A stretch of DNA of 49,734 bases from assembly GCA_902798825.1 (NCBI GenBank), contig CADBYI010000032.1:1-49734 (forward strand), given 5' to 3'. The translations under genes were made by a program, and so were the position numbers. Under the pieces are notes generated by a model. That model had not been told where the DNA came from. It did no database searches and saw nothing but the letters and a program-made list of their open reading frames with translations. Below are positions 35,364-42,559 of this stretch, piece by piece; position 1 is the stretch's first letter, and the number at the start of each line of letters is the position of its first letter. The DNA comes from an uncultured Eubacteriales bacterium. GTDB lineage: Bacteria; Bacillota; Clostridia; Christensenellales; CAG-138.

Positions 35364-35750
35364 TTACAGTCCTTCCTCTATCCGCGCTAAGATAGCGGCG
35401 TCCGCGGGGCAGAAGGGATAGTTGGGGATGTCTGCCGGGGCGATGAAACGGATGTCCGCGTGCTCCAGGCGTTGGGGACGGCCCGCCGCGATGGCGGCGC
35501 GAAACAGGGTCAGATGGATGGTGATGTCCGGGTACACGTGGTCCACCTCCATGAACACGTCCCCCGGGGCCACCGTGACCCCCAGCTCCTCCCGGCACTC
35601 CCGAACGAGGGCCTGTTCCTTCGTTTCGCCAGGCTCCACCTTTCCCCCCACGAACTCCCACAGCAGCCCCCGGGCCTTGTGGGCCGGGCGCTGGCAGATC
35701 ATGAACTTGCCGTCCTCCACCACCAGGGCGGCCACCACCTGGACCGCCAT
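35364..35750 (-). CDS. Nudix hydrolase, MutT-like
   Basis: A 128-residue Nudix protein with a complete Nudix box from G36 to V58 (G-x5-E42-x7-R50-E51-x2-E54-E55-x-G-V), which binds the divalent metal and cleaves nucleoside diphosphate-X compounds. The N-terminal part (VQVVAALVVEDGKFMICQRP) and short length resemble MutT/8-oxo-dGTP diphosphatases. Sanitation of oxidised nucleotides is therefore the likeliest role, though other small Nudix substrates are possible. It starts two bases after the Cof-type HAD stop and is the second gene of that operon. Confidence 0.87.
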   Translation of the reverse strand: MAVQVVAALVVEDGKFMICQRPAHKARGLLWEFVGGKVEPGETKEQALVRECREELGVTVAPGDVFMEVDHVYPDITIHLTLFRAAIAAGRPQRLEHADIRFIAPADIPNYPFCPADAAILARIEEGL

Positions 35751-35752
35751 GG

Positions 35753-36586
35753 CTACAGCCTGGGGAGCACGTCCCGAACCAGGGCGGCCAGGGCGTCCTC
35801 GTTATGGGAGGGGAGCACGTGGGCGCAGACGGCCTTGATCTCATCGATGGCGTTGGCGGGACAGCAGGCCACGTCCGCCGCCTGCAGCAGCTCCATGTCG
35901 TTCCAATAGTCCCCCACGGCGATGAGGGTCCGTCCCTCATAGACGGGGAGCTTTCTGATTTCGGCCACGCCGGTGCCCTTGTTCACGTCCTGGGGCAGCA
36001 GCTCCTGATACTTTCCGATCTTCACCACGTCCGTGGTCCCCTCCACCAGGGAGAGGCGAGCGTCGTAGCCCTTCTGCTTCAGATAGGCCCGCATGGGGGC
36101 CAGGGCGTCCACCTGGCGCTCCAGCAGAACGGTCTTGATCCAGGTCTTCTCCAAAAGCTGGTCCATGGGCAGGCGGGTGGTGGGCTGATGGATGCGCAAA
36201 AATCCCGGGTCCGCCACGTCGAGCGGCGAAGCGTAGTAGATGCCGTCGGTTGTGTAGACCTGCAAATCGAGGGGCCAGTCCATCTCCAGGCAGTGGAGCA
36301 GCACGTCCTGGGCCGCGTCCTTGTCCATGGGGATGGCGCGGATGTACCGGCGGCGGACGAAATCATAGACGGCGGCCCCGTTGAGGCAGATGGAGGGGCC
36401 GTTCAAGGGCACGTCCGGCAGATGCCGGCGGGCGTTGCGGGGCTCCCGGCCCGTGGCCACGGCAAAGAGCCCGCCTCCGGCGATGAACGTCCGGATGGCG
36501 GCGCGATCCGCCTGGGAGACCTCCCCCCGGCTGTTGAACAGCGTTCCGTCCAGATCGGTCAATATGGCATAGCGATCGTATCGCAC
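35753..36586 (-). CDS. Cof-type HAD-IIB phosphatase
   Basis: A 277-residue HAD phosphatase of the Cof subfamily (type IIB cap), which acts on sugar phosphates, FMN or similar small phosphates. Motif I is LTDLDGTLF with D11 and D13, motif II the Thr of AVATGREP, motif III the Lys of GTGVAEIRK, and motif IV is VGDYWNDMELL. The cap lies between about residues 80 and 190. Translation most likely begins at the GTG at 36586, with GAGGT seven bases upstream; the longer frame runs back through the promoter. It is first in an operon with the Nudix gene. Confidence 0.87.
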   Translation of the reverse strand: MRYDRYAILTDLDGTLFNSRGEVSQADRAAIRTFIAGGGLFAVATGREPRNARRHLPDVPLNGPSICLNGAAVYDFVRRRYIRAIPMDKDAAQDVLLHCLEMDWPLDLQVYTTDGIYYASPLDVADPGFLRIHQPTTRLPMDQLLEKTWIKTVLLERQVDALAPMRAYLKQKGYDARLSLVEGTTDVVKIGKYQELLPQDVNKGTGVAEIRKLPVYEGRTLIAVGDYWNDMELLQAADVACCPANAIDEIKAVCAHVLPSHNEDALAALVRDVLPRL

Positions 36587-36622
36587 GCAGAATACCTCGT
36601 TTCGTGTATTTTTCAATAGCAC

Positions 36623-36651
36623 AGTATAGCACAGCCTTTGCCCCTTGTCAC
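36623..36651 (-). promoter_or_regulatory. Sigma-A promoter for the HAD-Nudix operon
   Basis: On the minus strand, GTGACA and TATACT are separated by 17 bases, 36 bases before the GTG start at 36586. Confidence 0.75.
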
Positions 36652-36708
36652 GCAAAAGCAGGTTGTCAGGACCTTTGCCCCAACCGAGCGGCACCTCTCC
36701 GCCCCACC

Positions 36709-36838
36709 GGTCATCCTAACCGAGGGAGCGCAGGCGACCGAGTGGAAGGATCTGCGAACAAAGTCGGCATAACGAGTTGCTTTTGTGCGGTATGAGCTTC
36801 ATCGTTCACAGATCCCTCGACTGACGCTCGGGATGACC
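36709..36838. repeat. Dispersed GTCATCC...GGATGACC repeat, inverted pair
   Basis: This block begins GGTCATCC and ends GGATGACC. The left arm contains GGATCTGCGAAC and the right arm GTTCACAGATCCCTCGACTG, so the two halves are inverted, diverged copies of the unit at 745-834. No gene lies inside. Confidence 0.65.
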
Positions 36839-36881
36839 GAGACGGCCGCGAGGATGCCGAAGGAGAAGAAACAAAAGCAGT

Positions 36882-37033
36882 CTGTCAGCAAAGGATGGCA
36901 GAAACGGCGTTCTTTGCCCTGAAGCTGTACAAAGGTACTGCGAATGGGCAAAAACGCCGTTAATTTGCGGCATCAATTTATATGAACCGCCGCGCTTTAT
37001 TTGCCGCAAATGTTCTGGCGCCTTTTTCGACAG
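36882..37033. repeat. Structured intergenic repeat element, copy 2
   Basis: A 152-bp copy of the element at 8972-9156, in the same orientation, with the same CTGTC...GACAG ends and the same nested stems (AACGGCGTT/AACGCCGTT and TTTGCGGCA/TGCCGCAAA). Relative to copy 1, the second stem changed A to G and the partner T to C, so pairing is kept. The middle is shorter and lacks the extra hairpin of copy 1. It lies next to the terminator of the mmdA operon. Confidence 0.75.
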
Positions 37034-37038
37034 ACAAA

Positions 37039-37062
37039 GCAGCCCGCCGGGCGGCGGGCTGC
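37039..37062 (-). terminator. Terminator of the kor-mce-mmdA operon
   Basis: On the minus strand, GCAGCCCGCC pairs with the GGCGGGCTGC side and is followed by TTTGTCTGTC. It lies 17 bases after the mmdA stop codon. Confidence 0.7.
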
Positions 37063-37078
37063 GGTGCGGTGGCTGTGC

Positions 37079-38665
37079 TTACAGGGGCATGTTGCCGCGG
37101 ACGCGGCCTTCCCTCTTCTTGTTCTCAAAGAGCTCCAGGGCGTCCAGGATGTAGTCCCGGGTCTCGGCGGGCTCGATGACGCAATCCACGTAGCCGTGAG
37201 AGGCGGCCACATAGGGGGTGGCGAACTGGGCGGTGTACTCCGCGATCTTCTCCTGACGGACGGCCTCGGCGGCTGCCTTGGCGGCGGCCTCGTCGTTGCC
37301 GGCGGCCACGGCGTTGTCCTTGGCGGCCTTGATGTCCTTGGCGAAGATGATGTTGGCGGCGCCCTCCGCGCCCATGACGGCGATCTCACTGGTGGGCCAG
37401 GCCAGCACCATGTCGGCGCCCAGGTCCTTGGAGCACATGGCGAGGTAGCTGCCGCCGTAGGCCTTGCGCATGATCACGGTGATCTTGGGGCTCTCGGCCA
37501 CGGAGTAGACGTAGAGGAGCTTGGCGCCGTGACGGATGATGCCGCCGTACTCCTGGTTGGTGCCGGGCAGGAATCCGGGCACGTCCACCAGGTTGATGAG
37601 GGGCAGACCGAAGGCGTCGCACATCTGGATGAACCGGGAGGCCTTGTCGGAGGCGTTGATGTCCAGGCACCCGCCCATGATCATGGGCTGGTTGCAGATG
37701 AAGCCCACGGACCGGCCGCCGATCCGGCCGAAGCCGGTGACGATGTTGGTGGCGTAGTTGGGCTGCAGCTCGAAGAAGCTGTCCTCGTCGGCGATCTCGC
37801 CGATGACGGTGCGCACGTCGTAGGCACGGCGGGAGCTGTCGGGCACGATGTCGTTGAGGACCGGCCGATACTCGTCGCCCCGCTCATACTCGTAGACGGG
37901 GGCCTTGTCCCGGGCGCTGCTGGGCAGGTAGCTGAGGATCATGCGGATGAACCAGATGGCCTCCTCCTCGTCGGCGGCCATGAGATGAGCCACGCCGGAA
38001 ACGGAGGTCTGGGTGTTGGCGCCGCCCAGCTCCTCCTCGGACACCTTCTCGCCTGTGGTGGCTTCGATGACCCGGGGGCCGGTGATGAACATCTGGCTCT
38101 TCTGATCCACCATGATGATAAGGTCGGTCAGGGCGGGGCTATAGACCGCGCCGCCGGCGCAGGGCCCCATGATGACGGAGATCTGGGGGATCAGGCCGGA
38201 AGCCAGGGAGTTGCGACGAAAGATCTGACCGTAGCCGGAGAGGGCGTCCACCGCCTCCTGGATACGGGCGCCGCCGGAGTCGTTGAGACCCACGCAGGGG
38301 CAGCCGGCTTCCAGGGCCATATCCATGACCTTGCAGATCTTGGCGGCGTGCATTTCGCCCAGAGCGCCGCCCACGCTGGTGAAGTCCTGGGCATAGGCGA
38401 AGACCTTGCGGCCGTCCACGAGACCGTAGCCCGTGACCACACCGTCGGCGGCAACCACCTTTTTCTCCATGCCGAAGTTGTTGCAGCGATGGTTGACGAA
38501 CCGGTCCACCTCCTTGAAGGTGCCCTCGTCAAAGAGCATATCGAGGCGCTCACGGGCGGTGAACTTGCCCCGGCCGTGCTGCTTCTCTACGGCCTTCTCC
38601 CCGCCCATGGCGAGGATCTTTTCACAGCGAAGCTGAAAATCGTTGAGCTTTTCCTGAGTCGTCAT
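37079..38665 (-). CDS. mmdA: Acyl-CoA carboxyltransferase: methylmalonyl-CoA decarboxylase alpha / propionyl-CoA carboxylase beta
   Basis: A 528-residue carboxyltransferase with the two-crotonase-fold layout of MmdA and PccB. The oxyanion-hole segments are visible: GLNDSGGARIQEAVDALSG in the N-terminal half and GFLPGTNQEYGGIIRHGAKLLY in the C-terminal half. In decarboxylase direction it moves CO2 from (S)-methylmalonyl-CoA to a biotin carrier, forming propionyl-CoA. Its operon contains no biotin carrier, no membrane decarboxylase subunit and no biotin carboxylase, so direction and ion-pumping cannot be decided here. It follows the epimerase by 12 bases, with GAGGTG ahead of the ATG. Last gene of a seven-gene operon. 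Confidence 0.9.
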   Translation of the reverse strand: MTTQEKLNDFQLRCEKILAMGGEKAVEKQHGRGKFTARERLDMLFDEGTFKEVDRFVNHRCNNFGMEKKVVAADGVVTGYGLVDGRKVFAYAQDFTSVGGALGEMHAAKICKVMDMALEAGCPCVGLNDSGGARIQEAVDALSGYGQIFRRNSLASGLIPQISVIMGPCAGGAVYSPALTDLIIMVDQKSQMFITGPRVIEATTGEKVSEEELGGANTQTSVSGVAHLMAADEEEAIWFIRMILSYLPSSARDKAPVYEYERGDEYRPVLNDIVPDSSRRAYDVRTVIGEIADEDSFFELQPNYATNIVTGFGRIGGRSVGFICNQPMIMGGCLDINASDKASRFIQMCDAFGLPLINLVDVPGFLPGTNQEYGGIIRHGAKLLYVYSVAESPKITVIMRKAYGGSYLAMCSKDLGADMVLAWPTSEIAVMGAEGAANIIFAKDIKAAKDNAVAAGNDEAAAKAAAEAVRQEKIAEYTAQFATPYVAASHGYVDCVIEPAETRDYILDALELFENKKREGRVRGNMPL

Positions 38666-38677
38666 GCTTTCACCTCA

Positions 38678-39079
38678 TTACATCCGCTGGGTGAGCTCCA
38701 GGAGCACGCCGCCGGTGGCCTTGGGATGGACGAAGGCGATGCGGGCGTTGCCGGCGCCGTAGCGGGGGGTCTGGTCGATGAGGCGGACTTCCTTCGCCTT
38801 CAGCTCCTCAAGAGCCTTGTCGATGTCGTCCACCCGGATGGCAACGTGCTGGATGCCGGGGCCGTTCTTCTCGATGAAGCGGGCGATGGGGCCGTCGGGC
38901 TCGGTGCTCTCCAGGAGCTCCAGCTCGCTGTCGCCGCAGGGCAGGAAGGCCACCTTCACCTTCTGCTCTTCCACGGTCTCGTACCCCGTGGCCTTGAAGC
39001 CCAGGCTCTCGTAGAATTTGACAGCATCCTCCAAATTCTTCACAGCGATACCGATATGATCCACGCGTTTGAGTTCCAT
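38678..39079 (-). CDS. mce: Methylmalonyl-CoA epimerase
   Basis: A 133-residue vicinal-oxygen-chelate protein with two beta-alpha-beta-beta-beta modules. It interconverts (R)- and (S)-methylmalonyl-CoA, linking the mutase to the carboxyltransferase. Metal ligands expected for the family are visible: H8 in VDHIGIAV, the His of IQHVAIRV, and the Glu of LLELTQ at the C-terminus. The start at 39079 (MELKRVDH) has AGGAGG seven bases upstream, and the earlier in-frame ATGs lie in or before that site. It is flanked by the B12-binding protein gene and mmdA. Confidence 0.92.
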   Translation of the reverse strand: MELKRVDHIGIAVKNLEDAVKFYESLGFKATGYETVEEQKVKVAFLPCGDSELELLESTEPDGPIARFIEKNGPGIQHVAIRVDDIDKALEELKAKEVRLIDQTPRYGAGNARIAFVHPKATGGVLLELTQRM

Positions 39080-39156
39080 AGTCATTCCTCCTGTTTGCTT
39101 TTTAAAATTTTTACAAAGCCCGAAGGCGTACGTCCCAAAACGCACGCCTTCGTTCT

Positions 39157-39570
39157 TCAATATGTTCCGGTCAACGCGAACCGCCGACGCAAATAATCCG
39201 CCACATCCGCGATGGGCGCGCCGTCGGGGAACACGGCCTCCAGCCCCGCCCCCATAAGGGCAGGGATATCCTCCTCCCGGAGGCTCCCGCCGCCGAAGAG
39301 GACCATGTCCATGATCCCCTGGCTTTTCAGCAGGGCATCGATTTGGGCCACCAGATCCGCCTGGTCTTCGCCCAGGAGGCTCAGGCCCACCGCGTCCACT
39401 TCCTGGCCCACGGCGGCGTCCACGATCTGGCGGGGGGTCTGCCTAAGGCCGGTGAAGACCACCTCGAAGCCCTGATCCTTCAGGCCCTGGGCCATCTTCT
39501 TGGCGTGCCGGTCATGGCCGCCCAGGCCGGGCTTGGCGATGAGGACACGCATCTTCAGTTTTCGTTCCAT
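39157..39570 (-). CDS. Stand-alone cobalamin-binding domain protein (methylmalonyl-CoA mutase C-terminal type)
   Basis: A 137-residue Rossmann-like domain homologous to the C-terminal B12 domain of methylmalonyl-CoA mutase, encoded without a catalytic barrel. The lower-ligand motif DxHxxG reads G-G-H19-D-R-H: the histidine that would bind cobalt is kept, but the Asp and the final Gly are replaced. The later GLSLLGE (SxL) and LFGGGS motifs, which hold the cobalamin tail, remain. The complete mutase (mutA-mutB) in this window already has its own normal domain. This protein may therefore be a cobalamin carrier, a subunit of another mutase, or a regulator. AGGAGG lies eight bases before the ATG. 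Confidence 0.82.
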   Translation of the reverse strand: MERKLKMRVLIAKPGLGGHDRHAKKMAQGLKDQGFEVVFTGLRQTPRQIVDAAVGQEVDAVGLSLLGEDQADLVAQIDALLKSQGIMDMVLFGGGSLREEDIPALMGAGLEAVFPDGAPIADVADYLRRRFALTGTY

Positions 39571-39623
39571 AGTGCGTTCCTCCTGGCGTTGGTCCCGGCT
39601 TGGGGGCGATTGGGGTCCTTTTC

Positions 39624-40154
39624 TTAGAGCAGGTTGAAGCCCACCTCGAGGGCCTTGAAGTTGGCGGCCTCGGTGCCCTTGGGGATGCGCGCCGAAACGG
39701 CTTCCTTCAGCACATCCTGAGGAACGATGTCGAGGAGCTTGTTGATGACGGCCACGGCCACGATGTTGGCGGTCTGGGCCTTGCCCACCTGGTCGATGGC
39801 GGCCTGGAGGATGGGGGCCTGATAGTATTTACGGCCGGCCAGCCACTCGGGGATCTCCAGAGAGCTGTCCACCAGGATCACGCAGTCCTCGGGCAGGTTC
39901 TTGCCGTACTTTTCCAGGGACTGGTCGGTGAGGGCCATGAGGAAGCTGGGGATACGGACCTTGGGGAAGCCCAGCTCACCGTTGCTGATGACCGCCTGGG
40001 CCATGCAGGCGCCGCCGCGGGCCTCGGGGCCGTAGCTCTGGCTCTGGGCCGCGTTTTTGCCGGCGAGGATCGCCGCCTCGGCGAGAATGACGGATGCAAG
40101 GATGACGCCCTGGCCGCCGCTGCCGACGAGCCGCAGTTCTTCTCTATTACGCAT
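39624..40154 (-). CDS. korC: 2-oxoacid:ferredoxin oxidoreductase, gamma subunit
   Basis: A 176-residue gamma subunit of the pyruvate/2-oxoglutarate family. The N-terminal LVGSGGQGVILAS and the following QSQSYGPEARGGACMA are the standard motifs of the domain that closes over the active site and binds CoA. It works with KorA, KorB and KorD. It follows korB by 13 bases, with AAAGGAGA before the ATG. Then comes the B12-binding protein gene after 53 bases, so the reductase and the methylmalonyl genes form one transcript. Confidence 0.9.
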   Translation of the reverse strand: MRNREELRLVGSGGQGVILASVILAEAAILAGKNAAQSQSYGPEARGGACMAQAVISNGELGFPKVRIPSFLMALTDQSLEKYGKNLPEDCVILVDSSLEIPEWLAGRKYYQAPILQAAIDQVGKAQTANIVAVAVINKLLDIVPQDVLKEAVSARIPKGTEAANFKALEVGFNLL

Positions 40155-40167
40155 ACTTATCTCTCCT

Positions 40168-40986
40168 TTATGCCTTCAGTCGTTCGATGAGCTTGGTGTA
40201 TTCCGCGGTGTACTCGGGGACGTTCTCCTCGTTGCGGAAGCAGCCGATGACGGCCTTGCCCTGGAGCTCTTCGGCCGTCATGGTGTCGGCCTTGGCCTTC
40301 ATGACGACGTTCTCCTTCTGCCAGGTCATCATCTTCACCGCGTCGCCCTTCTTGTTCTTGCGGCCGTAGTAGGTGGGGCAAACCGCCATGCAGTCGATGA
40401 GGGCGAAGCCCTTGTGGGCGATACCGTCCTGGATGAGCTTGGTGGTCTGGGGCACGTGATAGGCGGAACCCCGGGCGGCGTAGGTGGCGCCGGCGCCCAT
40501 GGCCAGCGTGGGCAGGTCGAAGGTACGGTCGATGCTGCCGTAGGGGGCCGTGGTGGCCAGCGACCCGGTGGGCGTGGTGGGGGAGAACTGACCGCCGGTC
40601 ATGCCGTAGATGTTGTTGTTGAACACGACCACGGTGAGGTCGATGTTCCGGCGGGCGGCGTGGATCAGGTGGTTGCCGCCGATGGCGGAGCTGTCGCCGT
40701 CGCCGGTGATGACGATGACGGTCAGCTCGGGCTTGGCCATTTTGATGCCCGTGGCGAAGGCGATGGCCCGGCCATGGGTGGTGTGCAGGGTGTTGTAGTT
40801 CATGTAGCCGGCGGCCCGGGAGGAGCAGCCGATACCGGAGACGATGACCACCTTGTCGCGGTCAAGGCCCAGGTTGGTGATGGCCTGCGCCACGTCCCGC
40901 ATGAGGATGCCGTTGCCGCAGCCGGGGCACCAGATGTGCGGCAGGTTCCGAAGCCGCATGGTGTTGTTGATCAATTCGCTTGCCAT
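40168..40986 (-). CDS. korB: 2-oxoacid:ferredoxin oxidoreductase, TPP-binding beta subunit
   Basis: The 272-residue catalytic subunit that holds thiamine diphosphate. The TPP-Mg motif is TGDGDSSAIGGNH...NNNIYGMTGGQ (GDG to NN spacing as in the family). CPGCGNG near residue 20 carries the first cysteines of the cluster-binding site, with further cysteines in GIGCSS. With KorA it oxidatively decarboxylates a 2-oxoacid to the acyl-CoA, reducing ferredoxin. The match to the KorB group and the downstream methylmalonyl genes favour 2-oxoglutarate to succinyl-CoA, although branched-chain 2-oxoacids cannot be excluded from sequence alone. Confidence 0.9.
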   Translation of the reverse strand: MASELINNTMRLRNLPHIWCPGCGNGILMRDVAQAITNLGLDRDKVVIVSGIGCSSRAAGYMNYNTLHTTHGRAIAFATGIKMAKPELTVIVITGDGDSSAIGGNHLIHAARRNIDLTVVVFNNNIYGMTGGQFSPTTPTGSLATTAPYGSIDRTFDLPTLAMGAGATYAARGSAYHVPQTTKLIQDGIAHKGFALIDCMAVCPTYYGRKNKKGDAVKMMTWQKENVVMKAKADTMTAEELQGKAVIGCFRNEENVPEYTAEYTKLIERLKA

Positions 40987-40989
40987 AGC

Positions 40990-42117
40990 TTATGCCTCCT
41001 CCTTGAGTTTCGCGAGCACTTCGTCGGGATCGACCACGGAGCCGTTGAACCGGCCCAGGAAGTCCACGGGCACGTTGCCGGCGTGGGCCTTCACTTCGAT
41101 GACCATCTGACCGGCGTTGTTTTCCACCACCAGGAAGCGCTTGACCTTCTTGGCCACCGCTTCCAGCGCCTTCTCGGGGAAGGGCCACACGGTGATGGGA
41201 CGGAAGAGACCGGCCTTGATGCCCTGCTTGCGGGCCTCGATGACCGCTTCCTCTGCGGAACGGGCGGCGCCGCCGAAGCTGACCACGGCGATCTCCGCGT
41301 CGTCCATGAACTTCTCTTCCCACTTTTCGATGTCGTCCCGGTTCTTCTCCACCTTGTCGAGGAGGCGGTTCATGAACTTCTCATAGCTCTGGGCGGTGCC
41401 GCGGGGGAAGCCGGTCTCGTCGTGGAAGAGGCCGGAGATGTTGTAGTGCAGGCCTTCGCCGAAAGGCGCCATTTCGGGGGCGTACTTGCCCTCGGGGATG
41501 GAATAGGCCTGCTCGTCGGTCAGGTTCTTGTTGACCGTGCGGTCGATGACCTCGATCTCGTCGGCCTCGGGGATCTCGATGCCCTCGCGAAGATGGCCCA
41601 CCATCTCGTCCATGAGGAAGATGACGGGGGTGCGATACTTCTCGGCCAGGTTGAAGCAGCGAATGGCTTCCAGATAGGTTTCCTTCACCGTGGCGGGGGA
41701 GATGACGATGGCGGGATGGTCACCGTGAGTGCCCCAGCGGGCCTGCATCAAATCGCCCTGGGCGGGACTGGTGGGAAGACCCGTGGAGGGGCCCACGCGC
41801 TGCACGTCCACGACCACCACGGGGATCTCGGCCTCGGCGGCGTAGCCGATGTGCTCCTGCTTCAGGGAGAAGCCCGGGCCGGAGGTGGCGGTCATGGCCT
41901 TGACGCCGGCCACGGAAGCGCCGATAGCGGCGGCGGCGCCGGAGATCTCGTCCTCCATCTGGAGGAAGCGGCCGCCCACCTTGGGCAGCTCCTGAGCGGA
42001 GATCTCAGCGATCTCGGTGGAGGGCGTGATGGGGTATCCGGCGAAGAACCGCATACCGGCGGCGATGGCGCCCATGACGCAGGCTTCATTGCCCTGCATT
42101 AAAACTTTCTTACCCAT
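40990..42117 (-). CDS. korA: 2-oxoacid:ferredoxin oxidoreductase, alpha subunit
   Basis: A 375-residue alpha subunit, with the N-terminal domain I (GNEACVMGAIAAGMRFFAGYPITPSTEI, containing the YPITPS motif that reaches the active site) and the C-terminal domain II (PITVWPFPEKAL, with ENNAGQM). It binds the substrate carboxylate and pairs with KorB. Its ATG overlaps the korD stop (TAATG), and korB begins three bases after its own stop, showing tight coupling of the complex. Same substrate caveat as korB. Confidence 0.92.
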   Translation of the reverse strand: MGKKVLMQGNEACVMGAIAAGMRFFAGYPITPSTEIAEISAQELPKVGGRFLQMEDEISGAAAAIGASVAGVKAMTATSGPGFSLKQEHIGYAAEAEIPVVVVDVQRVGPSTGLPTSPAQGDLMQARWGTHGDHPAIVISPATVKETYLEAIRCFNLAEKYRTPVIFLMDEMVGHLREGIEIPEADEIEVIDRTVNKNLTDEQAYSIPEGKYAPEMAPFGEGLHYNISGLFHDETGFPRGTAQSYEKFMNRLLDKVEKNRDDIEKWEEKFMDDAEIAVVSFGGAARSAEEAVIEARKQGIKAGLFRPITVWPFPEKALEAVAKKVKRFLVVENNAGQMVIEVKAHAGNVPVDFLGRFNGSVVDPDEVLAKLKEEA

Positions 42118-42323
42118 TAGTTTGCACCCTCCTCAACTTTTTCCAGATAAATGGCGTAGTCGGGACACCTCTGTTCGCACTGCCCGCACTTGATGCAAGC
42201 GTCAGGATTGGCCTTGGTGACCTTTCCCTTCTTCAGCACGAGCACCTGCTTGGGGCAAAAGGCCACGCAAATGCCACAGCCCTTGCACCACTTTTCGTTG
42301 ATGATCAGCCGTTTGTTAACCAT
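42117..42323 (-). CDS. korD: 4Fe-4S ferredoxin subunit of the 2-oxoacid oxidoreductase (delta)
   Basis: A 68-residue ferredoxin with two CxxCxxCxxxCP cluster motifs (CKGCGICVAFCP and CIKCGQCEQRCP). Each holds a 4Fe-4S cluster and passes electrons from KorAB to free ferredoxin. It is the first gene of the operon. The start at 42323 (MVNKRLII) has AAAGGGG six bases upstream; the upstream frame extension is rejected. It overlaps korA by TAATG. Confidence 0.92.
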   Translation of the reverse strand: MVNKRLIINEKWCKGCGICVAFCPKQVLVLKKGKVTKANPDACIKCGQCEQRCPDYAIYLEKVEEGAN

Positions 42324-42425
42324 GTGTTTCCCCTTTCCATGATATATAACGGAAGTATAAAACATCCTTTTAGTATGATACCATGACGGGGAGGGATGGG
42401 AAAGCAGTTTTATGGACAGGTAAGC

Positions 42426-42471
42426 AACAACCTTTTGGTTGTTAAAATCGGGCAAATTGAAACCTATTTGC
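42426..42471. promoter_or_regulatory. Two inverted repeats upstream of korD
   Basis: The 236-base gap between the LysR gene and korD contains AACAACC/GGTTGTT around TTTT (42426-42443) and GCAAAT/ATTTGC with an 8-base spacer (42452-42471). The latter is a plausible LysR-type operator. AT-rich TATACT and TATATAT runs nearer korD probably contain the promoter, but I could not fix a clear -35. Confidence 0.4.
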
Positions 42472-42559
42472 AGGGTATCTTGCAGGATGCGTCAAATGAT
42501 GCAGGAATTCTTGCGGATTTCCCTGTTCGCCGCCCACTTTGGGAAGGACCCGGGGCCCT

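Noticed and set aside
37079..42323. KorDABC as pyruvate:ferredoxin oxidoreductase
   Set aside because: The separate alpha and beta subunits with CPGCGNG and YPITPS motifs, and the fused operon with the methylmalonyl genes, fit the 2-oxoglutarate or branched-chain type better. Clostridial pyruvate enzymes are usually one long chain.
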